The notes: generated from the letters alone by a model not told the origin. Shown: positions 24,801-38,573, numbered from the stretch's first letter. The stretch is DNA of 64,000 nucleotides from Cycas panzhihuaensis (GCA_023213395.1 CM041465.1:37827741-37891740); one strand, 5' to 3'. Numbers and translations are program-made.

Positions 24801-24814
24801 ATTCCCACCTTGAC

Positions 24815-26330
24815 AACAATTTACCTAATACCTTTCTTAGACCATTCATTACCTTTTCTGTAAACTAAGAGAAGTCAAGTACTATTTGAACATATCTAAT
24901 AGTACTAGTTTTGTGAACATGTTAGCACAATTCTGTTTTATTTTAACCTTCTCAAGTACCACTCTAACTACTTCCATAACCTCTCTAACAAAATGGTACT
25001 TAAGAGCAATATGCTTTGTCCTACTATGATAAGTTAGACTCTTTGCTAAATAAATGGTACTTTAATTATTACAAAATATCTTTACCTTTTCATGTTTCCT
25101 TCTAAGCTCAACTAATAGACCCTATAACTATATTACTTCCTTACAAGTATGTGTTGTGGTAATATATTTTGCTTCTATAGTAGATAGTGTAATTATACTC
25201 TATAATTTTGACATCTAACTAACGGAACCATTTGCAAAAGTAAACGCATAACCCAAAGTAGACATTCTCTTACCTAAATCTCTTGTAAAGTCTGAATCAA
25301 CATATCCACAAACCTGATTACCTATACCATCAAAGGTGATGCAATAGTCACTTGTGCCCCTTAAATACCAAAGCACCAATTTTATTATTGTCGAATGTTC
25401 CTTTCCTAGATTTTCCATAAACTTGCTAACTATATCGACTGCATGTGAAATGTTGGGTCTTATACATACCATGGCATACATCAAACTTCCTACTGCACTA
25501 TCATAAGGTACATGAGATATATAATCATTTTCTTCTTCACTACTATGACTCATACTCAAAGAAAGATTAAAATGGGAAGCCAACAGGATACTAATTACTT
25601 TCACATTTGCCATACCAAATCTAGTTAACATCGTCTCCACATATTTCTGTTGTGATAAGCATAGCTTACCATTTTTCCTATCTCTATATATCTCTATGTC
25701 TAAGATTTATTTTACAGCTCCTAGATGCTTCATATCAAAAGTCCTAGCTAATTGAGCCTTTAACTTGTTGATCTTTGTCATACTCTTGTTTACAACCAAC
25801 ATGTCATTAACATACAATACCTAGATAATGAATAAGCCATTATCTAAGAATTTGAAGTAAACACAATGATTATACTTACTTCTTTTAAAATTTTAGCTCT
25901 CTATAAAGGTATCAAACTTCTTATACCATTGCCTGGGTGATTGTTTTAGGCCATACAATGATTTCTTGAGCTTGCAAATAAGACTTTTCCTGTAATCCTA
26001 TACAAACCTTTTAGCTGATCTATACAGATCTCCTTATTTAAATCTCCACACAGAAAAGTTATTTTTACATCTAATTGCTCCAACTCTAAATCAAGAGAAG
26101 CTACCGATGCTAACAAAATCCAAATTGAAACAAGTTTAACAACTAGTGAAAAAATCTCATGAAAATCAATACATATTTTTTGTGTAAAGCCTTTAGCCAC
26201 TAGTCTTGCCCTATATTTATCAACCTTTCTATCAACATCTATTTTCTTCTTAAAAACCTACCTGCAACTAACAGTCTTCCTACCATGTGGAAATTCTACT
26301 AAGTCCCATGAATTTTTTTTTTTAAGCATC
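24815..26330 (-). pseudogene. copia G reverse transcriptase and RNase H
   Basis: RT N-terminal sequence lies in the 25946-26200 ORF (MAKGFTQKICIDFHEIFS, EQLDVKITFLCGDLN), the copia AKGFxQ...VKTAFLHGxL region. The catalytic box at 25803-25814 reads YVND, not YVDD. RNase H is in the 141-codon ORF at 25215-25640, with CGYVDSDFTRDLGKRMST, equivalent to the copia YxDSDxAGD motif. Downstream RNase H sequence continues to about 24830 with stops. Confidence 0.85.
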
Positions 26331-26599
26331 TATCTCTTCCTGCATAGCTCTTTTTCACTTCTCATTATGTATATCATCTGCTGCTTCCTGATAACATGTA
26401 GGGCCACCATCATTAGAAACTAAAGCAATAGAAATTGAGAGTTGTATATGTCAAGTGGATGACTGACTCATGTAGATCTTCTAATAGTTGGTAAAGGAGT
26501 GTCCACATATTCCTGTAAATATATTGCAAATTCATCTTCAAAAAGCTATTCCTTCTTTTCCATTTCTAAAGATGGTTGGGTCTCAAGTTTGACATGTTG

Positions 26600-27828
26600 A
26601 TGTTTAACTTTCTACTCCTATTTCACTTCAATGTTTACACTATCTAATTTTAGAAAGGGTGATTCATCAAATAAAACATCTCTATTAATAGTGATTTTAT
26701 GGGTAGTAGGATCCCACAACTTGTATCCCTTCACACCATCTCTATCACCATAACCAATAAAGATACATCTCTTGGATTTCAGGTCTAATTTTGAATGTTG
26801 ACTTTTATTAGTTAAGACATAAGCATCAAAACCAAAAACTTTGAAATTTGAATAGTTGCATGGATGTCTAGTCCATACCTCTTCAAGAATCTTATAGTCT
26901 ATTACAAGTGACGGTGACCTGTTTATCAAATAAGAAGTTGTCTGAACAACTTCTGCCCATAAGCCCTACTCCACTCCTACATTACTCAGCATGCTTCTCT
27001 CTCTTTCCAAGAGTGTCATATTTATGTACTCAGCTACTCCATTCTGTTGTGGAGTATAGCTAGTGGTCTTGTACCTTTCGATCCTAACTTCTCTACAATA
27101 GTTCTCAAACTCTAAAGAGTTGAACTCACCTCTATTGTCAATTCTTAAATATTTGATTGACCTGCCAGTGCTCTTCTCAACCAGAGCCTTGAACTGCTTA
27201 AATATACTGAAAACTTCAAATTTTCTTTTCAAAAAATATACCCATACCTTTTTAGAATAATCATCTACAAATACTATAAAGTACAATGATCCTCACTAAG
27301 ATATTGTAGGGACTAATCCCCATACATCTGAATGTACATAATCTAGAAAACCTTTACTAGTATGACTCCCTACTTCAAACTTAAGTCTATTCTAATTTCC
27401 AAAAACATAATATTTACAAAAGTCAAATCTGAAAGTTATAAGTTAGGAAGCAACTTATGGTTCATCAACATCTTAAGTCCTCTCTCACTCATGTGCCTAG
27501 GTCTCTGATACCATAATTGAGCTAGATCTTTTGTAGTCTTTGATGTTATAGTTGCATGGTTGACATCTATATTTCCCACCAAAATATAAAGGTTTCCTTT
27601 CCTTAAGGTTTTCATAACAACCAAGGTGCCCTTTGACACCTTCAAGACTCCTTCATGACCTATGTACTTATAACAACCAAAATCTAGTTCACCCAAGAAA
27701 ATCATATTCCTTTTAAAATTAAGTACATATCTAACTTTAGTTAATGTTCTCACTATACTATCAAATATTTTAATTCTAATGCTACCAATGCCCTTTGTCT
27801 TATAGGAAACTTCATTTCTCATAAACAC
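26600..27828 (-). pseudogene. copia G pre-integrase and integrase
   Basis: The pre-integrase ORF (27436-27828) ends in a zinc-type segment (LWYQRPRHMSERGLKML). The core ORF (26966-27286) has FVDDYSKKVWVYFLK with the first catalytic aspartate. It then has YLRIDNRGEFNS at the second, and TPQQNGVAEYIN, where the glutamate survives and the following Arg is Tyr. The 26618-26929 ORF is the C-terminal segment (KVFGFDAYVLTN, KCIFIGYGD-like), typical of copia integrase C-termini. The three blocks are separated by stops. Confidence 0.87.
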
Positions 27829-27829
27829 A

Positions 27830-28769
27830 TCACCACCATCAAGAGATTGGTATGATGAAAACTAATTCTTATGTGGATATATATATATGAAACACCTAAA
27901 TCTAATAACCAATCATGATGATAATGGGAAACATTATAAGCAACTAAGACATCATCATCTGTACCTTAATTCGACTCCACATGATTAGCCTCCTTGGCAA
28001 GATCTTCCTTTTTCTATAACTCCTTCCTTTTGTAGTAACCCTTCTTGAGGTAATATGTCTTATTATAGTGTCAACATCTGAGCTTATTCTTCTTGTCTTT
28101 TGGCTTTAACCTCAATGTGTCCCTAGAGCTTTGTCCTCTCTCAATTATTCATCCCCTTATTATCATAGCTTCTAGTGTAAAGGTTTCAAGACTGGACTTC
28201 CTCCCCACCTCTTCCATGAGCAAAGCACTCATAACAGAATCATAGTCTAATTCATCTGTAGTACTAAAATTAATTGAGGTGACAATATTATCCTAAGATT
28301 CTAGTAATGAATATAATAAAGTAATAGTCTTATTATCATTCTCAATTGTGATATTAATACTAGATAATTGATAAGTAAGGGTATTGAAAATATTTAAATA
28401 ATCAAGAATTTTTGTTCCTTCCTTCATCTGCAATGAGTATAACTGCCTCTTCAAATAGATCTAATTCGTCATTAATTTAGTCATGTACAAGCCTTCCAAT
28501 CAGGTCCATAATCATGTTGTTGTCTTCTCCCTTGCGATGTTAAATAGAACTTTGTCTGCCAAGCACAATCATATTATGCTAGGAGCCCTTTTGTCTAGAT
28601 CATACCATTCGTCATTGTACATCCCTACAAGTTTCTTCAATTTACCTTTCAGAGTTCTGTGCAATCCCTACTATACCATAACATCATATGATTTTAGCTT
28701 CTACAATAAGAAGTTGTTCTTGTCATTGAATTTCTCTACCTCGAACTTTGCATTCATCAGTTTTGCCAT
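27830..28769 (-). pseudogene. copia G gag and protease
   Basis: Gag starts with an ATG at 28769 on the minus strand (MAKLMNAKFEVEKFNDKNNF). It runs through a UBN2-type domain (LYSLQMKEGTKILDYLNIF, DELDYDSVMSALL) to about 28150. A damaged zinc knuckle follows near 28040-28080. The protease lies at about 27830-27920 with LDLGVSY, where DSGAS is expected, and an SLDGGDV block. Stops occur within gag, many at former Trp or Gln codons. Confidence 0.8.
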
Positions 28770-28826
28770 TTGATGTAGAAAAAGGCAACACCAAAACCTT
28801 TATAAACTCATTGTAAAAATAAAAGT

Positions 28827-28839
28827 GGCTTTGATACCA
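28827..28839 (-). promoter_or_regulatory. primer-binding site of copia G
   Basis: Minus-strand tggtatcaaagcc, two bases from the 5' LTR. It is a close match to the initiator-Met-type site. Confidence 0.87.
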
Positions 28840-28841
28840 CT

Positions 28842-29489
28842 TATTGAGAAAATTAAGTCCTAATAACCAGAAACTACCACTAAGATCTAAACTATTTTGT
28901 AACTAGTTACAGGAATTAAAACTGTAATTTAGCATGCAAATTCTTAAATTAAAGATAATATAATAAATAAATCAGAAAACTAAAGCATCATATATACACC
29001 AAATAAAGTATGGTAAAACCCTAGAAATGTACTAGGGAAATATCTACATAGGAAAGATATCGATCTTTATTATCCAATAATGGAGAAATGTATATAATCT
29101 ACAATATAATGCTTATAGTAATAATAACTAGCTGCCTCTTCTTAATACAGTACATCGAATACCATCAACATAATAAAAAACACTCTAAATTGGGTTGTAT
29201 GAGAGAATCATATAAGGCACAAATATCGACCATCAAATATGGGGTATTTTGAATGAACGACCCTGATTCTCTTTACAGTTTAGTATGTTTTACAGTGCTA
29301 TCTTTTTGAATTGGGGGCTACTGCCCTGAACCCCCTCTTTGTGGGAGGGGTTTTAGCTCCCCCCACACCCCTTGGCCAAGGGGGGCTCCAACCCTCCTTC
29401 GATCCCCCTACAAAAGTTTAGAGGGGAAATTGCGTTATCAACCTATCAAAATTTTTGCCTCTAAAACATTATTGTCACATTATCTAATA
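28842..29489 (-). repeat. 5' LTR of copia G
   Basis: 648 bp, tattgagaaaattaag to tatctaata, the partner of 24153-24800. It adjoins the primer-binding site on its left. Confidence 0.9.
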
Positions 29490-29957
29490 GAATGTCAATT
29501 TTAATTCTATCGCTTTTATCTCCAAGTGTTTTTAAGAATCTTTTTTCCATTATTTATAGTTCTTGCAGTGTACCATCTTTAAATCTTGTACCATCATCAT
29601 TTAATGCCTCTTCTTTATTAGTATTTCCTTCATGCCTTTGTCTTAATACTATAGTAGCAAGCTATTCTATTATCCTCTACAACTTTTGTAAGTTTTTGTT
29701 CATTTCATTATAGTTTACTCTTCCTCCTCTTTATACAATTTTTTTTAGTGCTCTTCTTTTTACCTAACAACTTTAAGTCTTAAAGCTTCTTATAATCTTT
29801 CTATAAGGCTCTTAAGCCCCAATGAGCATTTCCTCACCCTTTCAATAGGAATACTCTACAATATATATAGTTTCTTTAGTAAATATCTATTGCAATACCT
29901 CAAGCTTTTGTGGTTTCTTTCTTTAATCCCAGAGTTGAACCGCGTTTTTATACCAAA
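29490..29957 (-). pseudogene. gypsy D leader and gag N-terminus
   Basis: On the minus strand the region next to the LTR starts with a decayed primer site (ttggtata, about 29948-29957). It then gives a gag N-terminal coil-like stretch (NEMNKNLQKL, stop, LRQRHEGNTNKEEAL, MEKRFLKTLGD) up to the copia G insertion at 29490. Gag continues at 24152. Confidence 0.7.
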
Positions 29958-30555
29958 TGATGAGGATAGCCTACAAGAAAAACATTCAAGCGCATATGCA
30001 CCAACAAAAATAAGAAAGAGCTAAAGAGAAAGCCCAAAGAACATATAGAGTTGTTTTTCTTCTAATTCCATTCCATTCAATCTGCCAAATGATAGTCTAA
30101 AATTACATTTATATAAATGAAAGTAGGAAGTCTAGAAATTTCTATCTCTAACCTTAAAAACTCATTAATTATATAAAATAGTATATAAATCCATGTTTTT
30201 CAGTGAGTTTTACTAAGAAAAATTATACCACTAAGGGTTAGTACATAAAAGTAAAAACTAGTCTAAAACTAACAACTATTTTTAGATATATAAAATAAAT
30301 CTCAATTTTTAGGCATTTTTGGAGTATTTTTTAGTATGAAAACTTTGGACTTATGATGGACTTTTGGCCTTATCTTAGGTCATTTTTTCCTGTTCTGCTC
30401 AAATAGACCTTTGATTTGGCATTAAAAGGATTGAATTCTAACTGTCGAGTCAGAAGTCATACTTCAATCAATAGACCCTAAATTTTAGAGCAAAATGACT
30501 AAAAAAAGTAAAAAATAGATGGAGTTATGACGGTGGTCTAGATGCTCTCGCATCG
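29958..30555 (-). repeat. 5' LTR of gypsy D
   Basis: 598 bp, uninterrupted, tgatgaggatagcc to gctctcgcatcg, the partner of the split LTR 15651-19908. The TSD copy gcttc follows it. Confidence 0.88.
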
Positions 30556-30588
30556 GCTTCTGTATAAGTCATTTCATAAATTTTAACA

Positions 30589-32534
30589 GAATTGGCATAA
30601 CAAGTTAATGATATAGGTGAAATCATACAACAACTATAGAATAAATTGGCAGCCAAAGAAGCACAAATCATCAAGATATAAACGCAACTTAAAAAATAGG
30701 GAGAAAGAGAGTAAGTTCATAAGGACAAATATTTTTGACAAATTTAGCATTTTTGACACTTCTTAAAGATTTTGAACAAGGATGCTCAATCATTTAAACC
30801 CATGAATAGATATATGTAATAAATCTGGCACATGGGCCTTAAGAATGGACAAAAATAGCCTAAGGGACTATTTTAATCCATGAGATTAGCAAAATAATTA
30901 GTAAAAAATCACTCAAGAATGGTTACAAGAATGGCTAGAATGATTATAGCACTAGAAATCAATCCTTCAAAAATGTTTGAAATAGTAACAAAAATGGTGG
31001 AACAATTAGGAGGAAATAATGGTGTACTTAAAAAGGAATGATGGAATGGTATAAAGAAACAATTATGGCATTCAAGAAATGATCAAGTAGAATGATATAG
31101 ATTACAGTAAAATCCCCATGGCAAATCATATAGACATACAAGGATATCAAAAGGTGTTATTAATCATAATTGTTAATTATAATTATATCACTTTATTATG
31201 AACAATCAATGGTTTTCTACTAAATGATGTGCCTTTTTATATCAAGACACTTGGATTGGGGTATTAATAGGGCATTTCTCATATAGTTTGGGAGTGAGCA
31301 TTGATTGAGTCAATATAAACCTAAGAAAAAATAAGCCCAAGCTTATACTCAGTGATCCTTTAATAAAATAACAAGTATAAAGTAAAGTAATATAATGCAA
31401 TGCATGTTTATGTAAGTTATGGCTTTCGATGTGTAATATGTATATCAAGACTAACATATAGTAATGAAGGCATTAGGATACCAAGGATGAGTTAAGAAGC
31501 CATGAAAAGACAATTAAGGCCAAATTGAAGATGACATATGATAAAAGCATGAATAGGCAATTCCAAAATAACAAACATATTAAATTCAATCAACAAGTGA
31601 TAAGGTCATCTACCTATTATTCTAGGATGACAAGGTTACCCAATCTCTGCACATAATATTATTTATTATTATTTTATGATTTAACTATAAGGGACAAAGT
31701 TTAACTTATAGTATTCTACAAAAGCAACAATAAATACTCATAAAAGTTTTTTTTGTTTTTTTTCCTTATTTTGTTTTTAGTAAATAAATCTCAAGAATGA
31801 AGAGAAATTTATTTAAAGGGAAAGAATGTTTTAAAGTTTATATTTTAAATTTAGAACATTCTTCAAAAGGGCAAGTTTTAATATTTTTTTCTTCTAAGGT
31901 TGAGCATTAGCAAAAATATTTGTTCAAAGGGAAATAATGTTCTAAATTTTAAATTTAGAATGTTCTTCAAAAGGGCAAGTTTTAATACTTTTATCTTCTA
32001 AAGCTGAACTTTGGCAAATTTTTATTTTTTTTTTTAAATAAAAAACAAAAAAATCTCCATGCTGAATTCCCTTATAGTTGGCACATTCTCTTTGGTGATT
32101 TCAAGACTGCAACAAAGAGATCTACTAACTTAAGTAGAGGAAGCAACTCCTTTCATTATGTTTTAGGAGGGGCCCACAAGATAACAACATTTATCTCCAC
32201 ACACTGCTACCCCAAACAAACACAACTAGCACTTAAACCCATGACTACTGTTGAATAGTTATTACGTTGCATAACAATAACAAGTAGAGAACTATTAGCT
32301 TGCAATGAATTTAGAGTTCTAATACCACTTAGTATAACAACATACTACTACAATTATACATAGAGAAAAAAATAACAATATTTACAATATTTGGGCCACC
32401 TTGTCTCCCTACAATAATAAGTGGATGCCCAAGTCACTGAGTAAGATGCTAAAGACCCTAACTCTAGCAACCAAGTTAGAGGATGAACTCTCTACACAAT
32501 AAATATTAATTAACACAATATCTAGAGTACTCTC
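30589..32534. other. no assigned gene; AT-rich region with weak gag-like traces
   Basis: Right of element F. A short plus-strand stretch near 30615-30720 reads as a coil-like peptide with stops (EIIQQL, NKLAAKEAQIIKI, TQLKK), which could be a very old gag trace. Nothing else is assignable apart from the local duplication at 31811-32019. Confidence 0.4.
31811..32019. repeat. local tandem duplication, about 100-bp unit
   Basis: Unit 1 (about 31811-31912) and unit 2 (about 31923-32019) share aaagggaaa-aatgtt, tttaaatttagaa and cattcttcaaaagggcaagttttaata-like blocks in the same order, with scattered differences. Confidence 0.8.
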
Positions 32535-33834
32535 TATCTCCCCAAGTTTAGACCTCCTACCCCTCAATTTAGAAATATCAAGTATGATTCCTCTCTCATA
32601 AGTTACTTGTCATTTGTCTTACATTGCATTTGGTTACTTGCATTTGCTTATCATTTATTTTATGTTGTATTTGATTGCTTGCATTTGCTTATCATTTTAC
32701 CTTATATTGCATTTTAATTGAGCATTTGCTTATGTTTGTCTATGTATATTGCATCCCTTCACCTGCCAACGATGAAGATTGGATCTACTTTTATATGACA
32801 ACTTGTGCTATAGAATCACAACTTTGGAGGTTGAGTCAACACCCATGGAAGTCACTATGATACATTTTTTCTATAACAACCTCATTTTTGTTTTGTTTTG
32901 CACTTTTTTTAGCTCATATAAATGACCATCTCAAGTTGCCATAAGTTTGTACTCATTTGAGTTAACTTACATTAGTTAAACACATGTTAATTACCTCTCT
33001 AAATTAGTTATCAGGTGAATTAAACATAAATTAATGCCCTTTCAAGCAATTTGTTTAGGTTAGCAGAAGTATTTTGTCATTTTCCACTCATATTATACTT
33101 CATTTACATTTTTTACTTTGAATTTGAATACAATTGACCATTTTATAGTTCATCGTATAAATCTCATCTTGCACATATGAAACAAATGGTCATGATTTGA
33201 AAATGGATATTATATAAGGAAATTATATCCATATTAAGTTTTTGTCTTCTCCCATGTCCTAGTTTTAGGGCTCTCTAGGCCAACTTCACAACTAAAACAC
33301 CTTAAAAAGTGCAATTACTACCTATTGGTCATTAAAAGTGATTCCAACATAAGTTTGGAAATTTATACATCTCATAGTCTTTCATTTTGGTAGATGATGA
33401 TGTTTTACTTGCTTACACTCGAGCAAAGTCCTTCACACATTCCTTGCATGTTCATGCTCAAGTATGGCTCTCTCACATGCATCTCTAATTTGCTTTCACT
33501 TTTACCTAGAGGTTTTATGCATGTTTTGTTTATTTCCCTTGTATTTTCAAAGACTGTTGATCATTTCATTAGCTTTATTTGTTGTATTTCTCATTTCTAT
33601 TATGTACAGTGCATCTCATCATCTTATCAACAACTATGCCACATATCTCTTCAACACTTCAATGACCATACTACAAATTGCCTATACAGTTTTAGTGGTA
33701 TTTGTAATATGATACTACAATTCTCTTTATGCCTTTTGCAATATCCTTGCAACTCACACATTGTCATTTTGCAATCATATCGTAGGTTTGGTTCTGTTAT
33801 TCTACAATACTACTTGTGTAATACCATTAGTTAT
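32535..33834 (+). repeat. 5' LTR of element H
   Basis: Collinear with 35178-36410 and 42711-43950 through shared blocks such as tatgattcctctctc, cttatcattttaccttat, aaattaattacctctc and cacattccttgc. It is clearly more diverged than those two copies are from each other. Confidence 0.65.
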
Positions 33835-35177
33835 GCATTCTAAATTAGAGATATCTGCATTGTGATATTATAGGTTTGATATATGATTTCAACAATATGT
33901 TTTTCTTTTATTCTCTTTCTTACATCATTATTTTATTTTAATCTTTCCTTTTATCATTCTCATGATTATTTTTATTTGATTCTTTTTATTTTTCAAATGA
34001 TTATTTACTCCCACTCTCACATGATTTCACTTTTGAAGTTTTCTTCTTGTTTGCTTGTTGCCTTAAGAGATCTATTAAGCATTTATTAATTGCACACACA
34101 CATAACCTTATCCCTGTCTTGAGACAATAATTTTTATCTCTCATATAATATTATTTAGGGTTTTCTCACATTAACAGTGAATTAGTGCTTAGCAAAAATT
34201 ATCTTGTGACATTATTTTGTAGAAAGGAGATTGGAAAGGAGAAAATGCTTTGGCTATCACACATATACCTGCACCTAAAAGTTTATCATCAAGTAGCAAA
34301 CTGAGTAAAGGCCACTTCCAAGTCTTGTTTGATCTACTTTTAATGAAATAAACATTACACTTTATTTTAGAGAAATATACAAAGGTAATGCAATACAAGA
34401 ATATCAAAAACCCTTACTAAGAAATAATTTGTTGTACACACATAAATACTTTTAATCACATATAGGGATAATATTCATTGTTGAGTGAGTTTTATTCCTC
34501 TTTTCTATGATATATCTCAACTCTAATTATCATCCTAGATAGTTAGAATAAAGTCGTAGACCTTTAAGTAACCACAAACTTTAATAATTTTGACAAATGG
34601 GTTTAGTGGTGGCCAACTTTACAAGCTTTACATTATCACCTTCTGAATTGTAGGCATGATTAATTCACAAAAGAGATGTTATAGCTAGATGGAATGAGAC
34701 ATTGAAATCTCCATTCTTGGATACCATACCCTTGATTGAATTTTATCATGACACAAAGATTCTACACTACCTCATTCCCTTGCCAATTGATTCTTATACA
34801 CTCTCATATCCATCAAATTATCTTTCCCCAATGTAAGTTTCAAATTATTATTGCATTTCCATGCACACACATATAGCTAAAGGTCATTGCTTGCTCATTT
34901 TTATGTTGTCTATAATATTTATATATTTCAAGAGTTCAAAATTCTTAAGCAAATACCTTAGTCAACTTTGTACTAGCATAATACCCTTTGATACACTCAT
35001 AAAACTTTGAAACCACACATTCTGGATTTTATCCCCATTATGCCACACAATCACATAGATCCTTGACAAGATATAGAATATTGGTAATATTGTATGTACA
35101 AATGTAGGATATGACATTAGCAACATTTGTTTATTATTACGTGAACTATACGGAACTCCATTACCAAGGGGGCAAAT
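33835..35177 (+). other. internal region of element H, first copy
   Basis: Bases 33850-33890 align loosely with the gag knuckle region (ttataggt...caacaatatg), about 1 kb of gag being missing. Bases 33890-34500 match 57925-58480 (for example tttagggttttctca and gaaaatgctttggc). From 34551 it is the start of the duplicated 6.7-kb block. The polypurine-like tract lies at 35166-35177. No usable ORF. Confidence 0.6.
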
Positions 35178-36490
35178 TGTTTTCCTAATTTTAGGCCTCT
35201 TACCTCCAATTTAAAAATACCATATATGATTCCTCTCTCTTTCTCACATTAGATATGCATAAGTTGTATATCATTTATCTTACTCTACATTTGATTGCTT
35301 GCGTTTGCTTATCATTTTACCTTATGCTGCATTTTGATTGATCAATTATTTGTGTTTATTTATGCATATTATATATCCCCCCATTCCCCTTGCCACAATG
35401 AAAATAAAATATATTTCTATATAACAACTTATGTTATGGAGATATAGCTTTGATGACTTCTTTCTTGTCTTATTTCATACTCTTTTTTAGCTCCTCTAAA
35501 TGACCATCTCAAGTTGACACGAATCTATACTCCTCTAAAGTAATTTGCATAGATTAAACACAAATTAATTACCTCTCAAAATTAGCTATCATGTAAGTTA
35601 AATACGAGTCAATGCCTCTCTAAACAATTTGTTTGGGTCAACACAAGTATTTTCTATCATTTTTCACTCACATTATACTTAATTTGCATTTTTGGCCTTG
35701 AGTTTTAAAGCAGTTGATTGTTTTATATAGTTCACTATGTAGATTTTCTTGAGTACATATGAAATAAGTGGTCATGGCTTGAAAACAAACATTGTATAAG
35801 AAGTTATACCTATATTAAGTTTTTAACTTCTCTAATGTACTAGTTTTGCAACTTTCAAGGGTGATTTCATAATTAAAAAACCTTACAAAGCATAATTACT
35901 GTGAATTAGTATTTAAAACCAACTTCCACATAAGTTTGAAAATTTATTCTCCAAACACTCACTATAAATACCTCTCACAATCTTCCCTTTTAGAGGATGA
36001 TGAGGTTTCACTTTCTTGCTCACATTTAAGCAAAGCCATCCACACATTCCTTGCTTGCTCACACTCAAGTAAAACTTTCATGTGTATCTTTGATCCATTT
36101 TTGCTTCTAGTTGGAGGATTTACACATGCCCCATCTATTATCATCATGTTTTAGGAGATTGTTTAACATTTGACTTGCTTTGTTTGCCATACTGCTTATT
36201 TATGTTCTATGTTATGCATATTGCCATCTTATCAACAATCGTAGTATGGTCCACCTATATGGTTTATGCAGTACTCAGTCTAATATTGTAGATCTCTTCA
36301 CATTTTCTACAGTATCGTCATAACTCTTACACTATCTTCCTGCAACTGTACCATAGGTCAACTTCTACTATTCGGTAATATTGCTCGTGTAATAGCACTA
36401 GTTAGAAGGCAACATTTGCTCTAGTAATAAATCAAATCTATAATTACAAGAGCAAACATTACTTAAAACAAAAGCCACAAACAAACCCTA
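35178..36490 (+). repeat. LTR of element H, second copy
   Basis: Starts tgttttcctaatttt right after a purine tract, carries a TATA box (tataaata, 35963-35970), and is followed by a primer-site-like sequence, tgctatcaaagg (36495-36506). With a purine tract before it and a primer-like site after it, the LTR looks shared by two H internal regions. Confidence 0.65.
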
Positions 36491-37417
<927 letters not shown>

Positions 37418-38573
37418 TATCACAGTTTGGTAGAGAGGGACGCTCCCTCCCGATGATCGGACGTTTTCTGTGGAGATACGTAGAGGGGTTATGAGGGAGA
37501 GACATTGGATGGTCCCTCAAAGGAGTGACCAGGAGGAGACGTAGCAGTTGTTCGGATCCAAATCCACCTGTAGTCCTTTTTTTAGCAGAGAGTGCTAGGA
37601 ACCCGAACCTAAAGAAAGGAGGAATCACTCGATTTGGGAAAAAAGTCTAGGTGATAGTGCAGAAGAGCAGGTGTGGCGATCTTGAGAAGGAGTCCCAGGA
37701 CATCAGCAACTCCAGTAATACAGCTAGATTTCAAAGATATGAGTGATGCTTCAACAAGCCAGGTGAATAGTTTGTTAGCTTAGCAACTCTCTGATTTTTT
37801 TTTTCTAATTAGTCAGTTTTAGACCTACTAAATGGAGGAAATGCACCAATTAAACCAGACTCAATCTTTCCCTCCAGGAAGGTCTTGCTGAAATGTTCTA
37901 AAAACTGAAGAGGTAGAGACGTGTGAAATTAACCCAGTCTATCAAGACAACTTAATTAAAATCTGTGTTCCAAAAGACCTTATCGAAAAGATAGAAAAAT
38001 ACTAGGAGAATAGCTTAGTAAGAAGGTTTTCAGGGCCCATACCAAGGTTAGATATTATAAGAAAATGGTTGGTGATCAAATGGAGGACTAAAAACTCAGT
38101 GGAGGTCATGGCTATGCCAAAGGGTGTGTCTTATTTAGGTTTGCAAATCGGGAAGATATGATAAGCATACTCCTAAAATCCCCTTGGATATTAGGCAGAA
38201 AGGCAATCACCCTAGAAAAGTGGCATCCAGATTTTAATCTGTCGGTGCCAACAGTGAAGCAGGCATCAATATGGGTCCAGATGCCCAGGCTACCCTTGCA
38301 CCAAATGGAAGTTATAAAAGGTGTAGCGGAAGCAATAGGGCCTTTACTGGTAACTGACTCAACAACGAAAAATAGAACTCAGCTAATAAATGTTAGATTA
38401 TGTGTTCTGGTGAGACTTGACAAATGTCTCCCAGAATTGGTGAGGATTGAATTTAAAGGGTGGGGAAAAAACCAAAAATTGGTTTATGAGTTGGACAACA
38501 TTAGATGCTCCAGATGCAGATACTTTGGGCACCTCCCTTTGACATGCCCAGGGGATTTGAAGGATGAGGGGGC
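37418..38573 (+). pseudogene. LINE 5' end with ORF1 fragment, duplication copy 1
   Basis: The 5' region of an L1-type LINE. The ORF1 frame (about 37955-38577, one frameshift near 38140) has RRFSGPIPRLDIIRKWL. Then comes the 139-codon ORF from 38158, with SPWILGRKAITLEKWHP and WVQMPRLP, the plant LINE ORF1 DUF4283-type domain. It ends in the knuckle CSRCRYFGHLPLTCP at 38511-38553. Gypsy I interrupts it 20 bases after the knuckle. This copy has no LINE 3' half, because it was duplicated as part of the 6.7-kb block. Confidence 0.82.

Larger units (their letters stand above)
24153..29489 (-). mobile_element. Ty1/copia LTR retrotransposon G
   Basis: A 5.3-kb element with LTRs of 648 bp each (24153-24800 and 28842-29489) and flanking pentamers gaata/gaatg as TSD. 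Minus-strand order is LTR, primer site, gag, protease, pre-integrase and integrase, RT, RNase H, purine tract, LTR. It sits inside the gag of gypsy D. It is the same family as solo LTR B. Stops and an altered RT box show it is dead. Confidence 0.92.
15651..30555 (-). mobile_element. Ty3/gypsy LTR retrotransposon D, carrying nested E and G
   Basis: LTRs at 15651-19908 (interrupted by E) and 29958-30555 bound a minus-strand gypsy element. Flanking pentamers gctta (15646-15650) and gcttc (30556-30560) are its TSD within the LTR of F. Order on the minus strand is 5' LTR, primer site, gag (split by copia G), protease, RT, RNase H, integrase, purine tract, 3' LTR. RT-RNase H before integrase is the gypsy order. 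Without E and G it is about 5.9 kb. All frames are broken. Confidence 0.9.
32535..36490 (+). mobile_element. LTR element H, short internal region
   Basis: A diverged LTR pair (about 32535-33834 and 35178-36490) encloses only 1.3 kb. The internal part starts with a trace of the gag zinc-knuckle region seen intact further right, then T/C-rich sequence shared with 57925-58480. It ends in the tract aagggggcaaat just before the second LTR. There is no RT or integrase. It looks like a non-autonomous or internally deleted gypsy-type element. The second LTR is followed by another H internal region, as if two elements share one LTR. LTR borders are approximate. Confidence 0.6.

Noticed and set aside
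32325-32340. gttctaataccac, resembling a minus-strand Met-type primer site
   Set aside because: No LTR with a partner lies to its right and no gag to its left; more mismatches than the other sites. Left unassigned.
33394-34089. 149-, 82- and 68-codon hydrophobic ORFs that look like membrane proteins
   Set aside because: They lie in T/C-rich LTR and internal sequence of element H, are not conserved as frames in the second H LTR, and have no family motif.
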